DNA from: Thiobacillus sp. UBA6205
GTDB lineage: Bacteria; Pseudomonadota; Gammaproteobacteria; Burkholderiales; Thiobacillaceae
Assembly (NCBI GenBank): GCA_002421825.1
Contig: DISR01000029.1
Coordinates: 6,525-27,591 of the forward strand
DNA: 21,067 nt
Direction: 5' to 3'
Positions within the stretch are counted from its first letter, which is position 1. Each line of letters starts with the position of its first letter. Below, one piece after another: positions 7,678 to 15,919 of the stretch. Both the position numbers and the translations under genes were made by a program. Under the pieces are notes generated by a model. It made no database searches. It saw only the letters and a list, made by a program, of their open reading frames with translations, and had not been told where the DNA came from.

Positions 7678-8757
7678 ATGAGAGATGTCCCAACCAGTGA
7701 CGAATCATCTCGCACCGAGGTGGCACGTCCGTCGAAACGCCGCCTGAAACGGCTGGTCCTGCTTGTCGTGGTGCCGCTGATCGTCGCACTCGTCATCGGG
7801 GTCGTGTACCTCAGGAGCGGCCGTTTCGTCGATACCGACAACGCCTACGTCAAGGCCGACATGGTGCCGGTCAGTGCCGAGGTGTCCGGAACGATCAAGC
7901 AGGTGCTGGTCCGGGAAAACCAGTCTGTCGCTGCGGGTCAGCCGCTGTTCCGGATCGACCCGGCGCCGTTTCAGGTGGCGGTCGCCAAAGCCGAAGCCAA
8001 ACTGGCGCAGGTGCGCGTCGATCTTGCAGCAACGAAGGCGGGCTTTCGCGAAAAGCAGGCCGAAATTGCCCTGGCGCAAACCCGCTACGCCTTTGCGCGA
8101 AAAGACCAGCAACGACAGGCCGATCTGGTAGCACGCAAATTCATTTCGCCTTCCCGGTTCGACGACGCGAAACAAACCACCGACCTCGCCGGGCAACAAA
8201 TCGGCGCGCTGAATCAGGACCTGAAACGCATCGCGGAAACCCTGGGCGGCAGCGTCGATGCGCCGGTCGAGCGCCATCCGGCGTATCTCGCCGCGCTGGC
8301 CGAACTCGATCAAGCGAAGCTCGATCTGGCGCGCGTCGAAGTACGCGCCTCGTTGCCCGGCACCGTGAGCAAACCGCCCAAGCCCGGGCAGTTCGTCGCC
8401 GCGGGCGCGACGGCGATGGCCCTGGTGGTCAGCGGCCATGCGTGGATCGAGGCCAATTTCACCGAGACCGATCTCACCTACGTTCATCCGGGGCAGCCGG
8501 TCACGATTCATATCGACACCTACCCCGACGCAGAATGGACAGGCACGGTGGACAGCCTGAGCCCGGCCACCGGTGCGGAGTTCTCGGTCATCCCCGCGCA
8601 GAACGCCACCGGAAACTGGGTCAAGATCGCCCAGCGGGTGGCAGTGCGGATCAGACTCGACGCCGCGCCGGATCTGCCGCAATTGCGCGCGGGCCTGAGC
8701 GCGGTGGTCGAGATCGACACCGGCCATCGCCGTCGCCTGTTCGGATACACGCTCTGA
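7678..8757 (+). CDS. emrA: EmrA-type membrane fusion protein (HlyD family)
   Basis: This 359-residue periplasmic adaptor has a basic cytoplasmic start (PSKRRLKR), one membrane anchor (about 26-46), and the EmrA hallmark TDNAYVKADMVPVSAEVSG (about 53-71). Next come a split lipoyl domain and a helical hairpin (about 100-210). The barrel domain carries SPATGAEFSVIPAQNATGN, which is very characteristic of EmrA/VceA-type adaptors paired with DHA2 antiporters. It would bridge the EmrB-type pump and a TolC-like channel. No outer-membrane channel gene is present here, so it must use one encoded elsewhere. The gene begins 39 bases after the MarR stop and is followed after 10 bases by the EmrB-type gene. 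A GGAG lies about 10 bases before its ATG. Confidence 0.9.
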   Translation: MRDVPTSDESSRTEVARPSKRRLKRLVLLVVVPLIVALVIGVVYLRSGRFVDTDNAYVKADMVPVSAEVSGTIKQVLVRENQSVAAGQPLFRIDPAPFQVAVAKAEAKLAQVRVDLAATKAGFREKQAEIALAQTRYAFARKDQQRQADLVARKFISPSRFDDAKQTTDLAGQQIGALNQDLKRIAETLGGSVDAPVERHPAYLAALAELDQAKLDLARVEVRASLPGTVSKPPKPGQFVAAGATAMALVVSGHAWIEANFTETDLTYVHPGQPVTIHIDTYPDAEWTGTVDSLSPATGAEFSVIPAQNATGNWVKIAQRVAVRIRLDAAPDLPQLRAGLSAVVEIDTGHRRRLFGYTL

Positions 8758-8767
8758 GGCCGCGCGC

Positions 8768-10315
8768 ATGAACGCGCCTGCGGCAGCCGTCCAACCGGAA
8801 AGCGCCAAGCGCATCTGGGTCGCCATGTCGGTGATGCTGGCGACCATCATGCAGGCGCTGGACACCACCATTGCCAACGTTGCGCTGCCGCATATGCAGG
8901 GGACGATGGGTGCGACCCAGGATCAGATTTCCTGGGTGCTCACGTCCTACATTGTGGCAGCGGCCATCTTCATGCCGCTGACCGGATTTCTCACTGCGCG
9001 CTGGGGGCGCAAGCGCGTCTTCATGTGGTCAGTGGTCGGCTTCACGCTGGCGTCGATGCTGTGCGGCGCGGCGCAAACCCTCCCCGAGATCGTGTTGTTC
9101 CGTCTGCTGCAGGGGATTTTTGGCGCAAGTCTGGTGCCGCTGTCACAGGCCGTGCTGCTCGACACCTACCCGCCCGAACAACACGGCAAAGCCATGGCGA
9201 TGTGGGGCGTGGGCGTGATGGTGGGGCCGATCCTCGGACCCACGCTTGGAGGCTGGCTGACCGAGTACTACAACTGGCGCTGGGTGTTTTACATCAACCT
9301 GCCGTTTGGCGTGCTGGCCTGGCTCGGGCTCGCGGCCTTCGTGCGCGAAACGCCCATCGACCGCACCCGGCGGTTCGATCTGCTCGGCTTCGCACTGCTG
9401 AGCCTGGGCATCGGCGCGCTGCAAATGATGCTGGATCGCGGGCAATCGCTGGACTGGTTCGCCAACCCGGAAATCGTCGTCGAGGCCCTGCTTGCGGGCC
9501 TGGCGCTGTATCTCTTTGTCGCCCACATGTTCACTCACGACCACCCATTCATCGAGCCGGGGCTGTTCAAGGATCGCAACTTCAGCGTCGGCCTTGTGCT
9601 TATCTTCATCGTCGGCATCATTTTGCTCGCCACCATGGCCTTGCTTCCGCCGTTCATGCAAAGCCTGTTGGGATTCCCTGTGATCGATGTCGGCTATCTG
9701 CTGGCTCCGCGCGGCGTGGGTACCATGATCGCCATGATGATGGTAGGCAAACTCTCGGGGCGGCTGGATGTGCGCTACATGATTTTTTTCGGCCTCATCC
9801 TGACCAGCCTGTCGCTGTGGGAAATGACCCTGTTCAATGCAAACATTGATGGTTGGGACATCGTGCGCACCGGCGTCACGCAGGGGTTTGGCCTCGGCTT
9901 CATCTTCGTGCCGCTGTCCACCATCACCTTCGCTTCGCTGGCGGCGCGCTACCGCAATGAGGGCACGGCGCTGTTCAGCCTGATGCGCAACATCGGCAGC
10001 AGCATCGGCATCTCGGTGGTGATGACTTATCTGGCGCAACGCACGCAAGCCAATCATGCCGCATTCGCCGACTACATCAATCCGTTCAATCTGGCGCTCA
10101 GGCAGGCGGTCGAAGCAGATGCCTACAACCTGACCACACCCCAGGGACTTGCGGCAATCAACGGCGAGGTGACGCGGCAAGCCGCCATGCTGGCCTATTT
10201 GCAAGACTTCAGACTGATGATGTGGATCACGCTGATCGCGATCCCGCTGGTTGTGCTACTGCGGGCGCCGGTCAAGCAGGCTGCCGCGAGCGGGGCGCAC
10301 GCGGCAATAGACTGA
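8768..10315 (+). CDS. emrB: EmrB-type DHA2 family multidrug efflux MFS transporter
   Basis: This 515-residue, 14-helix drug:proton antiporter is full length for EmrB. Visible family motifs are LDTTIANVALPHM (31-43, motif D1 in helix 1), GFLTARWGRKRVF (73-85, motif A), the antiporter motif C region GVGVMVGPILGPTLGGWL (147-164), and WRWVFYINLPFG (170-181). It would export hydrophobic or uncoupler-like compounds across the inner membrane, passing them to the EmrA-type adaptor encoded just upstream. The start follows GAGG by 8 bases. The C-terminus (about residues 420-515) includes an extended segment between the last helices, as is usual for this group. Substrates are not inferable from sequence alone. 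Confidence 0.92.
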   Translation: MNAPAAAVQPESAKRIWVAMSVMLATIMQALDTTIANVALPHMQGTMGATQDQISWVLTSYIVAAAIFMPLTGFLTARWGRKRVFMWSVVGFTLASMLCGAAQTLPEIVLFRLLQGIFGASLVPLSQAVLLDTYPPEQHGKAMAMWGVGVMVGPILGPTLGGWLTEYYNWRWVFYINLPFGVLAWLGLAAFVRETPIDRTRRFDLLGFALLSLGIGALQMMLDRGQSLDWFANPEIVVEALLAGLALYLFVAHMFTHDHPFIEPGLFKDRNFSVGLVLIFIVGIILLATMALLPPFMQSLLGFPVIDVGYLLAPRGVGTMIAMMMVGKLSGRLDVRYMIFFGLILTSLSLWEMTLFNANIDGWDIVRTGVTQGFGLGFIFVPLSTITFASLAARYRNEGTALFSLMRNIGSSIGISVVMTYLAQRTQANHAAFADYINPFNLALRQAVEADAYNLTTPQGLAAINGEVTRQAAMLAYLQDFRLMMWITLIAIPLVVLLRAPVKQAAASGAHAAID

Positions 10316-10396
10316 CTGAAGCACGGTTGGGCAGTATGAGCAGCTATGCCCGCCCGATTGCTCAAACGCTTACAATGCTATCGGAGGAAGATGCAC

Positions 10397-10864
10397 ATGT
10401 TCCAGACCATTATTTTTGCCTACGACGGCAGCGCCGAGTGCCAGGACGCGCTCGAGGAAGGGATCGCCCTGGCAAGCCGCTTCAACGCCCGCTGTCATCT
10501 GCTGGCGGTCATTCCGCCGCCGCCCGCCATGGCTTTGGCGAACGGTCCGCTGCCCGGCGAATACATCGAGGAACAGCAAGCTCGCGTCAATGCCATTCTC
10601 GAGACAGGGCTCGCGCGCCTGCGCCAGGCCGGGGTGGAAGCGACAGGCATCCTGAGGACGGACGAATCGTCTGTCGAAGCCATCGGAGCTGTCGCCCATG
10701 AGACCGGTGCCGATCTTGTCGTCGTCGGCCATCACCAACGCTCGGCCCTCGACCGCTGGTGGCGCGGCTCGGTCGGCCACTCTCTGCTGGATCATCTGCC
10801 ATGCAGTCTGCTTGTTTCCATGCCGGGTGGCATGGTGATGAAGGCGGACGCCAAAGGCATATAG
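10397..10864 (+). CDS. Universal stress protein (UspA family)
   Basis: This single-domain Usp protein has 155 residues from the ATG at 10397. It starts FQTIIFAYDGS, the usual first strand with Asp10, and includes a VVVGHHQ strand. The nucleotide-binding loop at 111-125 reads GHHQRSALDRWWRGS. The family pattern is G-x2-G-x9-G-(S/T), and here the second glycine is Gln while the spacing is kept, so ATP binding is likely but not certain. The ribosome site GGAGG (10383-10387) lies 9 bases from ATG 10397 and only 3 from the alternative ATG at 10391, which would add Met-His. It stands alone after the efflux operon with a 75-91 base gap. Its role would be cytoplasmic stress adaptation. Confidence 0.85.
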   Translation: MFQTIIFAYDGSAECQDALEEGIALASRFNARCHLLAVIPPPPAMALANGPLPGEYIEEQQARVNAILETGLARLRQAGVEATGILRTDESSVEAIGAVAHETGADLVVVGHHQRSALDRWWRGSVGHSLLDHLPCSLLVSMPGGMVMKADAKGI

Positions 10865-11150
10865 CACGCCGCCTGACTGGCGCGACCGCATGGGGATTCA
10901 GGGCATCAACTGAAAATTGCCTGGACCCAAGCCTTGGTGAGTTCCCCGGGATGGTCGGGAACTTGCCTCGATGAATTGATTGGCGAGGCTGTCCTTCCGG
11001 GCGTCACTCACCTGTCGTCGAGTGGCACAGCCAAGCAAATGGAACCGCTTCTCCTGGTGTGTGAGTGGCTCGCACTTTTCACGCTACCCGATTCACTCAT
11101 CATGTCCGCCCGAATCCAGACAATGGTGCGGTTGGAATTAGAGTCTACCG
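10865..11150. other. Intergenic stretch with no recognised feature
   Basis: Between the universal stress gene and the palindromic element I see no convincing gene, tRNA-like fold or clear terminator. The short open frames here lack ribosome sites and run into the element that follows. Confidence 0.5.
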
Positions 11151-11428
11151 AACTAAGGGCTCGTTAATGAATAAATTGGGCATACGTTGCTTCGTATTCG
11201 GGATGGATGCAAGGCGCGAGGCGCAGCGAATGGTCGTTCCATTCGCAAGCCTTGCAACGCCGCAGACGCCCGAATACGCAGCAACCCTCCGGGCTGGGGT
11301 CGCTTTTGGCGCATCCCGGTGTTGCAAGCCGCTTGTTGTGAGTGACACAACCGCGCGTCTTGCGCCTAGGGCTGCACCTAAAGCGACCCCAGCGTATGCC
11401 CAATTTATTCATTAACGAGCCCTAACTA
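11151..11428. mobile_element. MITE-like palindromic element with 31-bp perfect terminal inverted repeats
   Basis: The ends 11156-11186 and 11393-11423 are perfect 31-base inverted repeats starting AGGGCTCGTTAATGAATAAA. They are flanked by AACTA on both sides (11151-11155 and 11424-11428), a probable target duplication. An alternative reading is ends starting GGGCTCG with a TAA duplication (11154-11156 and 11423-11425). The interior is almost all nested palindrome. There is a 17-base pair with one mismatch at 11186-11202 and 11269-11285. GCGAATGG and CCATTCGC form a hairpin around TCGTT. CTGGGGTCGCTTT (11294-11306) pairs with AAAGCGACCCCAG (11380-11392), and GTTGTG-N5-CACAAC lies at 11335-11351. 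There is no transposase, so it would move only with one supplied in trans. The right duplication ends one base before the mocA stop codon. Confidence 0.8.
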
Positions 11429-12049
11429 CTATAGCTTCACGGTTTTCATGCCAGGAGTATCGATGCGAATGGAGAAAGCGTCTTCTAAGCCGCTGAGATC
11501 GGATGGGGTGTCGATGTCGGCGAAAATGCCGGGATCCTCGCATTCAAGCATCTGAATCCGCCCGGCATGGGCGGCGAGCAAAGGGTGCGCGCCCTGGTCG
11601 CTGCTGAGTTGGGCGAGGTCGTGGAAAAATGCTCGCGCAAAACCGACCGGGTGGCCGCGCCGTCCCTGGTAGCGGGGTGCCGCGATCGGCGCGCCGGCTC
11701 GAAGCAGGCTGGCTACGCCGTGGATGGTGTCATGCTGGATGAACGGCATGTCGGCCAGGGCGATCAGCCATCCGTCCTCGTCCTGCGCGGCAGTCACGCC
11801 GAAAGCAAGGCTGGTTCCCATGCCGGTTTCTGCTCCGGGACAGAATGCCACCTGCATCCCTTCCGCTTCCAGTAGATGCGCAAGCTGCCGATCTGACGGA
11901 CGCAGCACCGCAACGCCATGATCAACGCCGCTTAGCAGGTTGCGCGCCGCCTGTACGCCGACCGGGGTGCCGTCGGCCAGGGGGAACAACAGTTTGTCGC
12001 CGCCAAAGCGCGTTCCAGTACCCGCCGCCAGCAGAATGCCGACGATCAT
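11429..12049 (-). CDS. mocA: MocA-type molybdenum cofactor cytidylyltransferase
   Basis: This 206-residue NTP transferase has the nucleotide-binding start LLAAGTGTRFGGDK (6-19). It also has ADMPF (99-103), where the Asp binds the metal, and RGHPVGF (131-137), all typical of MobA-like proteins of the MocA branch. It would attach CMP to molybdopterin to give the molybdopterin cytosine dinucleotide used by xanthine-oxidase-family enzymes. It overlaps the xdhC stop by 4 bases (ATGA) and is last in the block after iorA, iorB and xdhC, so it likely serves that enzyme. The palindromic element begins directly after its stop codon and may now act as the transcription end. A nicotine blue or other MocA-like transferase role is less likely given the neighbours. 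Confidence 0.85.
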   Translation of the reverse strand: MIVGILLAAGTGTRFGGDKLLFPLADGTPVGVQAARNLLSGVDHGVAVLRPSDRQLAHLLEAEGMQVAFCPGAETGMGTSLAFGVTAAQDEDGWLIALADMPFIQHDTIHGVASLLRAGAPIAAPRYQGRRGHPVGFARAFFHDLAQLSSDQGAHPLLAAHAGRIQMLECEDPGIFADIDTPSDLSGLEDAFSIRIDTPGMKTVKL

Positions 12050-13053
12050 ATGGCTGCGGCCATCGACTGGCGCGAGGTGTGATTCCCGCTTGCTGTGGCA
12101 GGCAGAACGCCAAGCCGGATGCCGTGTCGCACCGCGGTCAATTCCGCCAGAATGGATATGGCGATTTCCGGCGGGGTGCGGCTGCCGATAGGCAGACCCA
12201 CCGGCCCATGCAGGCGGTCAATTTCCGCTTTCGAAAGATCGAACAGGCTCAACCGTTCGCGCCGTCTCAGGTTATTGGCATTCGAGCCGACGGCGCCGAC
12301 ATAGAATGCCGGCGATTTGAGCGCTTCCAGCAAAGCCATGTCATCCAGCTTGGGATCATGGGTCAAGGCCACCACTGCACAGCGGGCATCGGGCATCAGG
12401 GCGTTCACCGCGTCGTCCGGCATGCCGGGAACGAGTTCGGCACCCGCAACATCCCAGGCTGCGCTGTATTCCTCGCGGGGATCGCACACCAGCACCTGAT
12501 AATCCAGGGCTTGGGCGATCTGCGCCAGATGGCAGGATATCTGGCCGGCGCCGATCACGAGCAGCCGCCAGCGCGGCCCATGCACGGCGATCAGCGTCTG
12601 CCCGTCGAACTGCGTGGTTTCGTCGATGTGCGGGGTGTAAAGGTGGATATCGCCGGTGACGAGGTCGAGGCGCCGCCCGATCAGCCTGTGCTGCGCGATG
12701 TCGTCCTGGATCGCTTGCAGCAGGGGCTTGCCAGGCGCCGGCTCCAGCACCAGTTGCAGCGCGCCGCCGCAGGGCAGGCGGAAACGCTCGCATGCCTCGG
12801 CGGAGCCGCCGTAAATGAGCACTTCCGGCCGGATGGGCGGCGCGGCGCGCACCCGCTCGATCAGATCGGCCTCGATGCAGCCGCCGGAAACCGATCCGGC
12901 AAGCAGTCCATCGTCGCGCACTGCGAGCATGGCGCCCACCGGGCGCGGGGATGACCCCCAGGTTTGGGTGACGGTGGCGAGCGTCACGCGATGGCCGTCA
13001 TGCTGCCATTGCAGGCACGTGCGCAGGACTTCCAGGTCCGAGCTTTCCATCAT
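12046..13053 (-). CDS. xdhC: XdhC-family molybdoenzyme maturation factor
   Basis: This 335-residue protein has the XdhC/CoxI N-terminal domain with TWGSSPRPVGAMLAV (about 31-45) and GSVSGGCIEADL (53-64, containing the conserved Cys59). A C-terminal Rossmann-like domain starts at LLVIGAGQIS and contains the later motifs ALTHDPKLDD and YVGAVGSNANNLRRRERL. XdhC proteins bind molybdenum cofactor, promote its sulfuration and deliver it to the apoenzyme in the cytoplasm. The gene overlaps both neighbours by 4 bases: its ATG with the iorB stop and its stop with the mocA ATG. This implies tight co-expression with its client enzyme. A second ATG directly follows the first, so the exact start could be one codon later. 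Confidence 0.88.
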   Translation of the reverse strand: MMESSDLEVLRTCLQWQHDGHRVTLATVTQTWGSSPRPVGAMLAVRDDGLLAGSVSGGCIEADLIERVRAAPPIRPEVLIYGGSAEACERFRLPCGGALQLVLEPAPGKPLLQAIQDDIAQHRLIGRRLDLVTGDIHLYTPHIDETTQFDGQTLIAVHGPRWRLLVIGAGQISCHLAQIAQALDYQVLVCDPREEYSAAWDVAGAELVPGMPDDAVNALMPDARCAVVALTHDPKLDDMALLEALKSPAFYVGAVGSNANNLRRRERLSLFDLSKAEIDRLHGPVGLPIGSRTPPEIAISILAELTAVRHGIRLGVLPATASGNHTSRQSMAAAI

Positions 13054-15245
13054 GCACTCCGTAGTTCCGAGGTTTCGAACGGCAGCTTGCGCAGGCGCTT
13101 GCCGGTCGCGGCGAACAGCGCGTTGGCGACCGCCGGCGCAAGCGGCGGCACGCCCGGTTCGCCGACGCCGGTGGGCGCCGCTTGAGACGGCACGATGTGT
13201 ACCTCGACCCGGGGCATTTCGCTGATGCGCAGCAGCGGATAATCATGGAAGTTGGATTGCTCGACGCGTCCCGCCTTGAGGGTGATGGCGCTGTGCAGGG
13301 CTGCGGAAAGCCCGAAGCCGATGCCGCCTTCCATCTGTGCCCTGACCTGGTCCGGATTGACCGCGATGCCGCAGTCCACGGCGCATATCACACGATCCAC
13401 GCTGAACGAACCATCCGGCTTGACGCTGACTTCCGCCACCTCGGCGACAAAGGAGTTGAACGATTCATGCACCGCGATGCCGCGCCCGCGCCGCACCCCG
13501 CTTTTCGGCGCCAGCGGTGTGCCCCAGCCGGCCTTGGTCGCGGCCAGTTCCAGCACGCCATTGAGACGCGGATGTTGAATCAGTGTGCGGCGGAACGCAT
13601 AAGGATCCTTGCCTGCCGCCGCTGCCAGCTCGTCGATGAAAATCTCGGTCGAGAAAGCGGTGTGGGTATGGCCGACGCTGCGCCACCACAGCACCGGCAC
13701 GCCCAGCTTGGGCGAATGCAGCTCAACGTGCAGATTGGGGATGGCGTAGGCGAGGTTAGATGCGCCCTCGACCGACGTCATGTCGATGCCGTCCTTGACC
13801 AGCCCACCTTCGAACGCCGTGCCGGCGGCAATCGACTGGCCAACCAGTCGCTGGTTCCAGGCTACCGGGTTGCCTTGGGCATCCAGCCCTGCGCTGATGG
13901 CGTGGACGAACATAGGCCGGTAATAGCCGCCACGGATATCGTCCTCGCGCGTCCACATGAGGTGGATCGGCGCGCTGAGATCGCGTGTGGCCTTCGCCAC
14001 CGAGACGGCTTCCGCGATGTAGTCGGAGGCGGGATTGGCGCGCCGGCCGAAGCTGCCGCCGGCCAGCAGGGTATGGATTTTCACCTGCTCCGGCTTGATC
14101 CCCAAAATTTGGGCAGCGGTGGCCTGATCGCTGGTCTGCGACTGGGAGCCGGCCCAGATTTCGCAACCGCTGTCCTTCAATTGCACGACGCAACTGAGCG
14201 GCTCCATCGGTGCGTGGGCGAGATAGGGGAACTCGAATGTCGCTTCCAGTTTTTTTGCCGCCTGGGCGAGGGCCTGCGCCGCATCGCCTTCGCTGCGTGC
14301 CACCTTGCCGGGCTGATTCAGCAGCGCCAGGTACTGGTCGCGTTGTTCAGTCGTCGAAACTCGTGCGCCGCCCGATTCGTCCCACTCGATTTGCAGCGCG
14401 TCGCGGCCTTTCTTGGCCGACCAGAAGTCCGTCGCGATTACCGCGACGCCTTGCGGCACTTCGACTACGGCACGCACACCGGGTACCGCCTTCGCCCGCT
14501 CGGTTTGGACGCGCCTGAGCCTGGCGCCGAAGACCGACGGGCGCGCAAGCAAAGCGGTGAGCTGGCCGGGAAGCCGCACGTCGGAGGCGAATTGGGCGCT
14601 GCCGTTGGATTTTGCCTTCGAGTCGGTGCGCTTGAACTGCTTGCCGATGTACTTGAAATCCTGGGGTGATTTGAGTGCTACTTCGGCGGGCTGGGGCATC
14701 GTTGCCGCCTTCTCCGCCAGTTGTCCGTAGCTTGCTTTGCGGCCGCTGGGGCGGTGCAGCACCATGCCATCCAGGGTGACGAGGGTGTTGGCATCCACTT
14801 TCCAGTTATCCGCCGCTGCCGCGATCAGCATGGCGCGCGCGGTGGCGCCCGCCCGGCGCAACTGCTCGAATGAATTGGCCATGGCGGTACTGCCGCCGGT
14901 GCCCTGCATCGGCCCCCAGAGCAGGTTGTTATACAGCTTGGCGTCAGCCGGCGCTGTTTCGACCCTGATCTTTTCCCAGGGCACGTCCAGTTCCTCGGCC
15001 ACCAGGGTCGGCAGACCGGTATTGACCCCTTGCCCCATTTCCAGATGCTTGACGATCACCGTCACGGTGTCGTCGGGCGCGATCCGGATAAAGGCATTGG
15101 GCGCAAAGGGTTTGTCTGTGCCTTGGCCCGCCTTCATCCTGGCGGCGCCGCCGACAGGCAGGTAGAACGCGAGGGTGAGGCCGACGCCCAAGGTGGTGCC
15201 GGTTTTCAGGAACGCGCGCCGGCTCGGGTTAATGATTTTGTCCAT
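13050..15245 (-). CDS. iorB: IorB-type molybdenum hydroxylase large subunit, Tat-exported
   Basis: This 731-residue xanthine-oxidase-family catalytic subunit has a Tat signal: SRRAFLK (8-14) followed by a hydrophobic stretch ending near residue 35. Molybdopterin-binding features include GQGVNTGLPTLVAEELDVPW, AHAPMEPLSCVV, GGSFGRRANPASDYIAEA and CAVDCGIAVNPDQVRAQMEGG. GVGEPGVPPLAPA near the C-terminus carries the catalytic glutamate (Glu696). Size and the single-chain layout fit isoquinoline 1-oxidoreductase beta (IorB) and related periplasmic aldehyde oxidases. The enzyme would hydroxylate an N-heterocycle or oxidise an aldehyde with water as oxygen source. It sits three bases after iorA and overlaps xdhC. 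No flavin subunit or cytochrome c is adjacent, so its electron acceptor is unknown. The substrate is not determined by sequence. Confidence 0.85.
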   Translation of the reverse strand: MDKIINPSRRAFLKTGTTLGVGLTLAFYLPVGGAARMKAGQGTDKPFAPNAFIRIAPDDTVTVIVKHLEMGQGVNTGLPTLVAEELDVPWEKIRVETAPADAKLYNNLLWGPMQGTGGSTAMANSFEQLRRAGATARAMLIAAAADNWKVDANTLVTLDGMVLHRPSGRKASYGQLAEKAATMPQPAEVALKSPQDFKYIGKQFKRTDSKAKSNGSAQFASDVRLPGQLTALLARPSVFGARLRRVQTERAKAVPGVRAVVEVPQGVAVIATDFWSAKKGRDALQIEWDESGGARVSTTEQRDQYLALLNQPGKVARSEGDAAQALAQAAKKLEATFEFPYLAHAPMEPLSCVVQLKDSGCEIWAGSQSQTSDQATAAQILGIKPEQVKIHTLLAGGSFGRRANPASDYIAEAVSVAKATRDLSAPIHLMWTREDDIRGGYYRPMFVHAISAGLDAQGNPVAWNQRLVGQSIAAGTAFEGGLVKDGIDMTSVEGASNLAYAIPNLHVELHSPKLGVPVLWWRSVGHTHTAFSTEIFIDELAAAAGKDPYAFRRTLIQHPRLNGVLELAATKAGWGTPLAPKSGVRRGRGIAVHESFNSFVAEVAEVSVKPDGSFSVDRVICAVDCGIAVNPDQVRAQMEGGIGFGLSAALHSAITLKAGRVEQSNFHDYPLLRISEMPRVEVHIVPSQAAPTGVGEPGVPPLAPAVANALFAATGKRLRKLPFETSELRSA

Positions 15246-15248
15246 GGC

Positions 15249-15707
15249 TCATCCCCTCATCGTTCTGGCAGCTTGATGCACCGCCGCGCGTATGCGCTGA
15301 TAGGTGGCGCAGCGGCACAGGTTGCCGTCCAGCGCCGTGTCGATGTCGGCATCCGTCGGCTGGGGGTTGCCCGCGAGCAGCGCCGCCGCCGACATGATCT
15401 GCCCCGACTGGCAATAGCCGCATTGCGGCACGTCGAGCTTGACCCAGGCATCCTGCAGGGCTTTCACGGCCTTGCCCTGGGCGCCTTCGATGGTGGTGAT
15501 CTTCTGCCCGGCGGCAGCGGAAACCGGCGTCATGCAGGCGCGAACCGGCGCCCCGTTCAGATGCACGGTGCAGGCGCCGCACTGGGCCATGCCGCAACCG
15601 AATTTGGTGCCGGTCAGGCCCAGATTGTCGCGCAGCACCCAGAGCAGCGGTGTGTCCGGTGTGGCATCGACGCTGCGCGGCGTGCCGTTGACGATAATAG
15701 GGATCAT
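15249..15707 (-). CDS. iorA: IorA-type 2Fe-2S subunit of molybdenum hydroxylase
   Basis: This 152-residue protein has two 2Fe-2S sites. The plant-ferredoxin-like site uses Cys38, Cys43, Cys46 and Cys58 (FGCGMAQCGACT). The helical site uses Cys96, Cys99, Cys131 and Cys133 (PQCGYCQSGQ and NLCRC). All eight ligands are present, and the length matches IorA/CoxS-type subunits. It passes electrons from the molybdenum site of the large subunit to an external acceptor. It has no signal peptide, so it should be carried across the membrane with its Tat-bearing partner. The start at 15707 is preceded by GAAGGA at a good distance. It is the first gene of the iorA-iorB-xdhC-mocA block and has a 212-base upstream gap with tandem repeats. 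Confidence 0.92.
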   Translation of the reverse strand: MIPIIVNGTPRSVDATPDTPLLWVLRDNLGLTGTKFGCGMAQCGACTVHLNGAPVRACMTPVSAAAGQKITTIEGAQGKAVKALQDAWVKLDVPQCGYCQSGQIMSAAALLAGNPQPTDADIDTALDGNLCRCATYQRIRAAVHQAARTMRG

Positions 15708-15785
15708 GCGTATTCCTTCCGTTACAGGTTGTATAGAAGATGGAAAATCGAGGATAGCGAGGCTGACGGGTAGCGCGTTACGTCA

Positions 15786-15815
15786 TGAGTTCAAAATTAG
15801 TGAGTTCAAAGTTAG
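15786..15815. repeat. Two tandem 15-bp repeats upstream of iorA
   Basis: TGAGTTCAAAATTAG (15786-15800) is followed directly by TGAGTTCAAAGTTAG (15801-15815), 14 of 15 bases identical and head to tail. They lie 79-108 bases before the iorA start in the gap between ohrR and iorA, in locally AT-rich DNA that continues to 15830. On the minus strand each copy contains TTGAACTCA. The placement suits an activator binding site, but no regulator can be named and I see no convincing promoter hexamers at standard spacing. Confidence 0.6.
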
Positions 15816-15919
15816 ATTCTAGATAATTTGTCAGCGAATCGCCCAAGAGGCGCTGTAATCTGTAATGGCATACTAGGGCGTCCAACTCAGCGTACACACG
15901 TTCTTTTCCGTTGCAGTCA

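Noticed and set aside
7705..8877. Long minus-strand open frame opposite the EmrA-type gene
   Set aside because: There are no motifs, the composition is biased, and the plus-strand gene has strong family signatures. I take it as a shadow.
10934..11167. A 77-codon plus-strand frame after the universal stress gene
   Set aside because: No ribosome site or family is visible, and it runs into the palindromic element, so it is likely chance.
11065..11415. Open frames on both strands of the palindromic element sharing the start MNKLGIR
   Set aside because: The identical starts come from the perfect inverted ends. The frames lack ribosome sites and any protein similarity, so the element is called non-coding.
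11156..11423. CRISPR array or tRNA-like structure
   Set aside because: Repeats are inverted rather than regularly spaced direct copies, and no cloverleaf or anticodon arm can be drawn.
13182..14669. A 495-codon plus-strand open frame opposite iorB
   Set aside because: The minus-strand frame has a Tat signal and all molybdopterin motifs. The plus frame is an antisense shadow without domains.
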